Below, in pieces: positions 6,622 to 9,235 of a DNA stretch of 9,235 nt (position 1 is the first letter of the stretch; every line of letters begins with the position of its first letter). A program made the position numbers and the translations under genes. The notes under the pieces were generated by a model. The model saw nothing but the letters and a program-made list of their open reading frames with translations. It was not told the DNA's origin and did not search any database. The stretch spans positions 34,049 through 43,283 of the forward strand of contig MGQN01000023.1 of assembly GCA_001797845.1 (NCBI GenBank), in the 5' to 3' direction. The stretch is from Deltaproteobacteria bacterium RBG_16_44_11. Lineage in GTDB: Bacteria; Desulfobacterota; Syntrophia; Syntrophales; Smithellaceae.

Positions 6622-8937
6622 TTATTTTCCACAGCATTTTTTGTATTTCAGGCCACTTCCGCAATGGCATTTATCATTTCTACCAATTTTTTCCCCAAGT
6701 CTCATAAACCTACCTTGTTTTGCTGTCTCAAGGTAACTTTTCATATCTTTTTCTAAATCTTCATTATAAACCCATTTTTGATTGTTAAAGACAACTGAAT
6801 CTATCATGTTCGAACTATTTTTTACACTACCAAAGCCAATCCAGACATCTGCTTTGCTTCTATATTTACGCATTCTGCAAAAGCTTAATAATTTGTATCT
6901 TGATTCATAACGATCACTGGTATTCAATGACATGTATGTAACTCCGACACGGGGGATACAATTATCACTTGGTGGTATAGAAAAATTGTGAAATTTCCCA
7001 TCCTTTAAGGTTTTTATTTTTGTGCTTTTTATATAGCTCACAAGATTCTTTCTTGCGTCACCTGACCAATCTAAAAGATGGAATATAATGTCTGTAATTT
7101 TAGCATCTTTTATTGTTTTAATTTCTTTACACAGATTATTGAAATCTTCATTAATCCATCTATTCTTAATTTTGTCCCCTTTATCCGATATTTCTAATCC
7201 TAACTTGAGTGGATAATAGTTCCTATCAATCGTCTGAGCAAAACTTTGATCAAGTGCCACTAAATCTCTATTGGGTGTTTTCCATAATTTATTTTGTAAA
7301 TGATATCCGAGGAATGAGGTTTCTTGATCAGCAATAAAATAATCCATCAAATCTATTCTTTGCTTTATATAGTAAAGAAAGTCGTAGGGGTCATTTAAAT
7401 AATGAGCAATTATTTCTAAGTCAAAAATAGATAAAACAATTGGATAAGGATCAATATCTTTTTTATCCAGCATAATATTACTTTGATGCGTTAGTGATGG
7501 ATAATTCTCTGTCGTTATTCCCATTATGTAAACATCATTAATTTCTTCAGATAGTTTTATTTCTCGTCCATCTCTATTTATAAATTTTGCGCCTTTTTCT
7601 AATATTCTTTGACGGGCTATCAATCCTTGTTTATAAGCGTCTTGGGCAGCTCCTTGGAAGTCATTTTTCAATGCTTCATCGTCGCCTTTTCTCGATATTT
7701 CAGTTAATTTTTTTGACTTTACCTGCACGCATAATGCTTTGCTCCCAAGAATGCAAAGAACATCAATATCTGTATCATCGTGACCTTTTTTTAATGTGAT
7801 CTTTACGGATTGAAACGTTCTACGCTCACCAAACACCTTCAATAGAAAATCATATGCAATTTCTTCGCCCGTTCTACCTCTATTTTTAGCCGCTTCATCC
7901 ATATAGGCAGGATTAGTAATCATCCAGTAAAAGGGGCTTTCATACACCGATTCAAATAATAAAAAAGTGATAGGCACAAAATATTTTTCATTATCGAGCC
8001 TGATAATAGGATGTGAATTTATGAGATTGTAATCGCCGATTGTTTTAAAATGAGAATTTAAACCTATTTGTGGATTGATAGAAAATTTATTTAAAAAAGC
8101 CTCAATATTAATGTCACTGCTAAAATTTTCTTTTTCAATGACAAATAAGTCTATTAACTTTTCATAAAATAACTTCCAATGACTCGCTGTTATCTCGTTA
8201 CTGTTTAATTCTTCATCACTTTTTGTTTCTTGAAAAAATAATCTTAAATATTGATAAAATTCCATCATTGGCAATATATCTTGTGCCTGTTTGTCCCAAT
8301 CTTCATGAGGGTTCTTTTTCTTCATGCGACTAATAAGCTCTGGCATTGTTTGTTTTAAATTTCGCCAATTAACTATTTTAGATTTTTCCTGAAGCATGTC
8401 TTTGATTTGAAGAACAATTCTCTTTGTCTCGAATATATCAAATGACTTATTTTCAGCAAGCCACTTCATGTCATATTTATATTTTCTTTCCAAAAAATCA
8501 AAATATTGAAAATCATAAACACCTGTTCCAGAATAAAATATTGGTTCTATAAGTAAATCTCCCTTACCAAAAAATTCCTTTTGAGCTGTTCTATCATTTT
8601 CTTTATAATGCGAATGTTTAAGACTTTGATTCAATTTTTCAATAAAAGGTAGACTAAAGGATTCGTGCAATTCTTCCATTAAATCATATGTTTGTTTTTT
8701 CATTTGGATTAGCGCATGTGGCGATTCCGGCGCTGTGAAATTAATTTCATTTTGAATTAGATAACCTAGAATAACAGAAGCTTCATTGATACTTAAATTT
8801 GCTCTATAATCAATTGTATGTAATTTTTCTGGGTCTATGTGAAAGTCATCAAATAAAATCATGCAAAGGGCATAAATATAACCTTTAGATTTCACTAAAT
8901 CTTTTATATCTTCAATTATTATTTCAGCGGTTCTCAT
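6622..8937 (-). CDS. Putative Mrr/NERD-type nuclease with C-terminal SEC-C zinc motif
   Basis: A large protein I do not recognise by name (771 residues from ATG; 782 from an upstream TTG at 8970, used for numbering here). Residues 1 to about 350 match nothing I know and look largely helical. A restriction-endonuclease-like core follows: GRTGEE (365-370), paired acidic residues in DTDIDVLCI (D401, D403) and CVQVKSK (Q416, K418), the D...QxK pattern of Mrr/NERD nucleases. Residues about 430-760 are unassigned. The last 22 residues are a SEC-C knuckle, KCHCGSG...KKCC (C768, C770, C779, C780). The ATG is preferred over the TTG because AGG lies 7 bases before it and the TTG has no ribosome site. 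Base composition is far more AT-rich than its neighbours: 16 of 60 G/C at 7381-7440 and 12 of 60 at 8041-8100, against 35 of 60 in feoAB at 2701-2760. Probably acquired; a single-gene defence role is possible but unproven. Confidence 0.8.
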   Translation of the reverse strand: MRTAEIIIEDIKDLVKSKGYIYALCMILFDDFHIDPEKLHTIDYRANLSINEASVILGYLIQNEINFTAPESPHALIQMKKQTYDLMEELHESFSLPFIEKLNQSLKHSHYKENDRTAQKEFFGKGDLLIEPIFYSGTGVYDFQYFDFLERKYKYDMKWLAENKSFDIFETKRIVLQIKDMLQEKSKIVNWRNLKQTMPELISRMKKKNPHEDWDKQAQDILPMMEFYQYLRLFFQETKSDEELNSNEITASHWKLFYEKLIDLFVIEKENFSSDINIEAFLNKFSINPQIGLNSHFKTIGDYNLINSHPIIRLDNEKYFVPITFLLFESVYESPFYWMITNPAYMDEAAKNRGRTGEEIAYDFLLKVFGERRTFQSVKITLKKGHDDTDIDVLCILGSKALCVQVKSKKLTEISRKGDDEALKNDFQGAAQDAYKQGLIARQRILEKGAKFINRDGREIKLSEEINDVYIMGITTENYPSLTHQSNIMLDKKDIDPYPIVLSIFDLEIIAHYLNDPYDFLYYIKQRIDLMDYFIADQETSFLGYHLQNKLWKTPNRDLVALDQSFAQTIDRNYYPLKLGLEISDKGDKIKNRWINEDFNNLCKEIKTIKDAKITDIIFHLLDWSGDARKNLVSYIKSTKIKTLKDGKFHNFSIPPSDNCIPRVGVTYMSLNTSDRYESRYKLLSFCRMRKYRSKADVWIGFGSVKNSSNMIDSVVFNNQKWVYNEDLEKDMKSYLETAKQGRFMRLGEKIGRNDKCHCGSGLKYKKCCGK

Positions 8938-8938
8938 T

Positions 8939-8951
8939 AAGTGACCTATCC
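8939..8951 (-). repeat. Right member of an inverted repeat bracketing the nuclease gene
   Basis: Minus-strand GGATA-G-GTCACTT immediately before the nuclease ATG, the inverted partner of 6599-6614. Its AGG also serves as the likely ribosome site. It continues upstream into an imperfect palindrome, GTGACC...GGACAC (8941-8966). Confidence 0.3.
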
Positions 8952-8992
8952 CGATAGTCTGGACACCCAAATATGGTAAAATATAAGCAGGT

Positions 8993-9009
8993 ACTGTTTC
9001 CCGAACAGT
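8993..9009 (-). terminator. Weak candidate terminator of the radical SAM gene
   Basis: A 6-bp perfect stem, ACTGTT/AACAGT, with a 5-base loop, 55 bases after the minus-strand radical SAM stop codon. On the minus strand it is followed after seven bases by TATATTTT rather than an uninterrupted T-run. It could as well be an operator in front of the nuclease gene. Confidence 0.25.
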
Positions 9010-9013
9010 CCGA

Positions 9014-9047
9014 ATACTGGATTACCCAAACAAGTTGGGTAATGACA
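9014..9047 (+). repeat. REP-like palindromic repeat, short copy
   Basis: Starts ATACTGGATT and ends AATGACA, as at 5192-5258. The centre is a 9-bp perfect stem, ATTACCCAA/TTGGGTAAT, with loop ACAAG (9021-9043), then T6 at 9049-9054 on the plus strand. The T-run makes it terminator-like for plus-strand transcription, but no plus-strand gene precedes it. Confidence 0.55.
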
Positions 9048-9064
9048 CTTTTTTCGCCTTTCGC

Positions 9065-9235
9065 CTACCTTATCGTTTTTCCCACAACAATATCTTTTTG
9101 TCTCTGTTTCTTCACGGTGTCTTTTTCCACAAATATTTTCCTGCCGGTAAATGGATCTATTCCCGTCCAGTATATCAGGGCGGAGTAGGTGGATGGAAGC
9201 GGTGTGAAAATCTGCACTTGCTCGGGATTGAGTTT
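9065..9235 (-). CDS. YgiQ-family radical SAM protein, C-terminal end (partial)
   Basis: Only the last 56 codons are inside the window; the gene continues past the right edge. Reading on the minus strand gives LNPEQVQIFTPLPSTYS..., then YWTGIDPFTGRKIF, close to the conserved C-terminal signature of YgiQ-type (UPF0313) radical SAM proteins ('L-PEQVQ-F-P-P-T...YYTG-DP-T'). It ends in a basic tail and a TAG stop. The iron-sulfur cluster motif lies outside the window and cannot be checked. Function in the family is not settled. The match is from memory of the family tail, so the call is good but rests on a short stretch. Confidence 0.75.
   Translation of the reverse strand, partial: KLNPEQVQIFTPLPSTYSALIYWTGIDPFTGRKIFVEKDTVKKQRQKDIVVGKTIR

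Noticed and set aside
6571..8947. GTGACCT at 6571 and 8941 as a target-site duplication around the nuclease gene
   Set aside because: The same 7-mer also occurs at 43, 53 and 1284, so two copies at the flanks are not convincing.
9021..9054. Stem-loop plus T6 as an intrinsic terminator
   Set aside because: It points in the plus direction, but no plus-strand gene lies upstream within range; its ends identify it as a REP-like copy.
8973..9188. A 71-codon plus-strand frame with hydrophobic stretches
   Set aside because: It is antisense to a minus-strand frame that matches the YgiQ-family C-terminus, and it has no ribosome site. Treated as a shadow.

Overview
The window reads as chromosomal DNA of an anaerobic, probably deltaproteobacterial (Syntrophus/Smithella-like) organism. 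This is an inference. It rests on a fused ferrous-iron transporter FeoA-FeoB, an acyl-CoA synthetase of the kind common in fatty-acid-degrading syntrophs, a YgiQ-type radical SAM protein, and palindromic spacer repeats of the 'CTGGATTCCCG...GGGAATGAC' style common in such genomes. No taxonomic search was possible.

Layout. Positions 1-107 hold no gene I can support, only short tandem repeats. From 108 to 5074 three genes lie on the minus strand and are transcribed right to left: a DUF2156 acyltransferase-like protein (4214-5074), FeoAB (1960-4197, 16 bases downstream), and, after a 139-base gap with its own likely promoter and a dispersed hairpin, an AMP-binding acyl-CoA synthetase (108-1820). 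Positions 5075-5381 are a 307-base non-coding stretch packed with palindromes, including two REP-like copies in opposite orientation. A YgjP-type zinc metallopeptidase (5382-6068, minus) and a small mannose-6-phosphate-isomerase-type cupin (6189-6533, plus) diverge from a 120-base AT-rich spacer.

Positions 6622-8937 carry one long, strikingly AT-rich minus-strand gene. It combines an unassigned N-terminal half, a restriction-endonuclease-like (Mrr/NERD-type, QxK) nuclease core and a C-terminal SEC-C zinc knuckle. Its composition and a short inverted repeat that almost exactly brackets it suggest recent acquisition; a stand-alone defence nuclease is the most interesting hypothesis in the window. 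Beyond it come a small hairpin, another REP-like copy, and the last 56 codons of a YgiQ-family radical SAM protein that runs off the right edge (9065-9235, minus).

Working together: DUF2156 and FeoAB look like an operon. The acyl-CoA synthetase may be read from its own promoter. The remaining genes look like independent units, and the nuclease gene looks like an insertion into a spacer between the cupin and the radical SAM gene.
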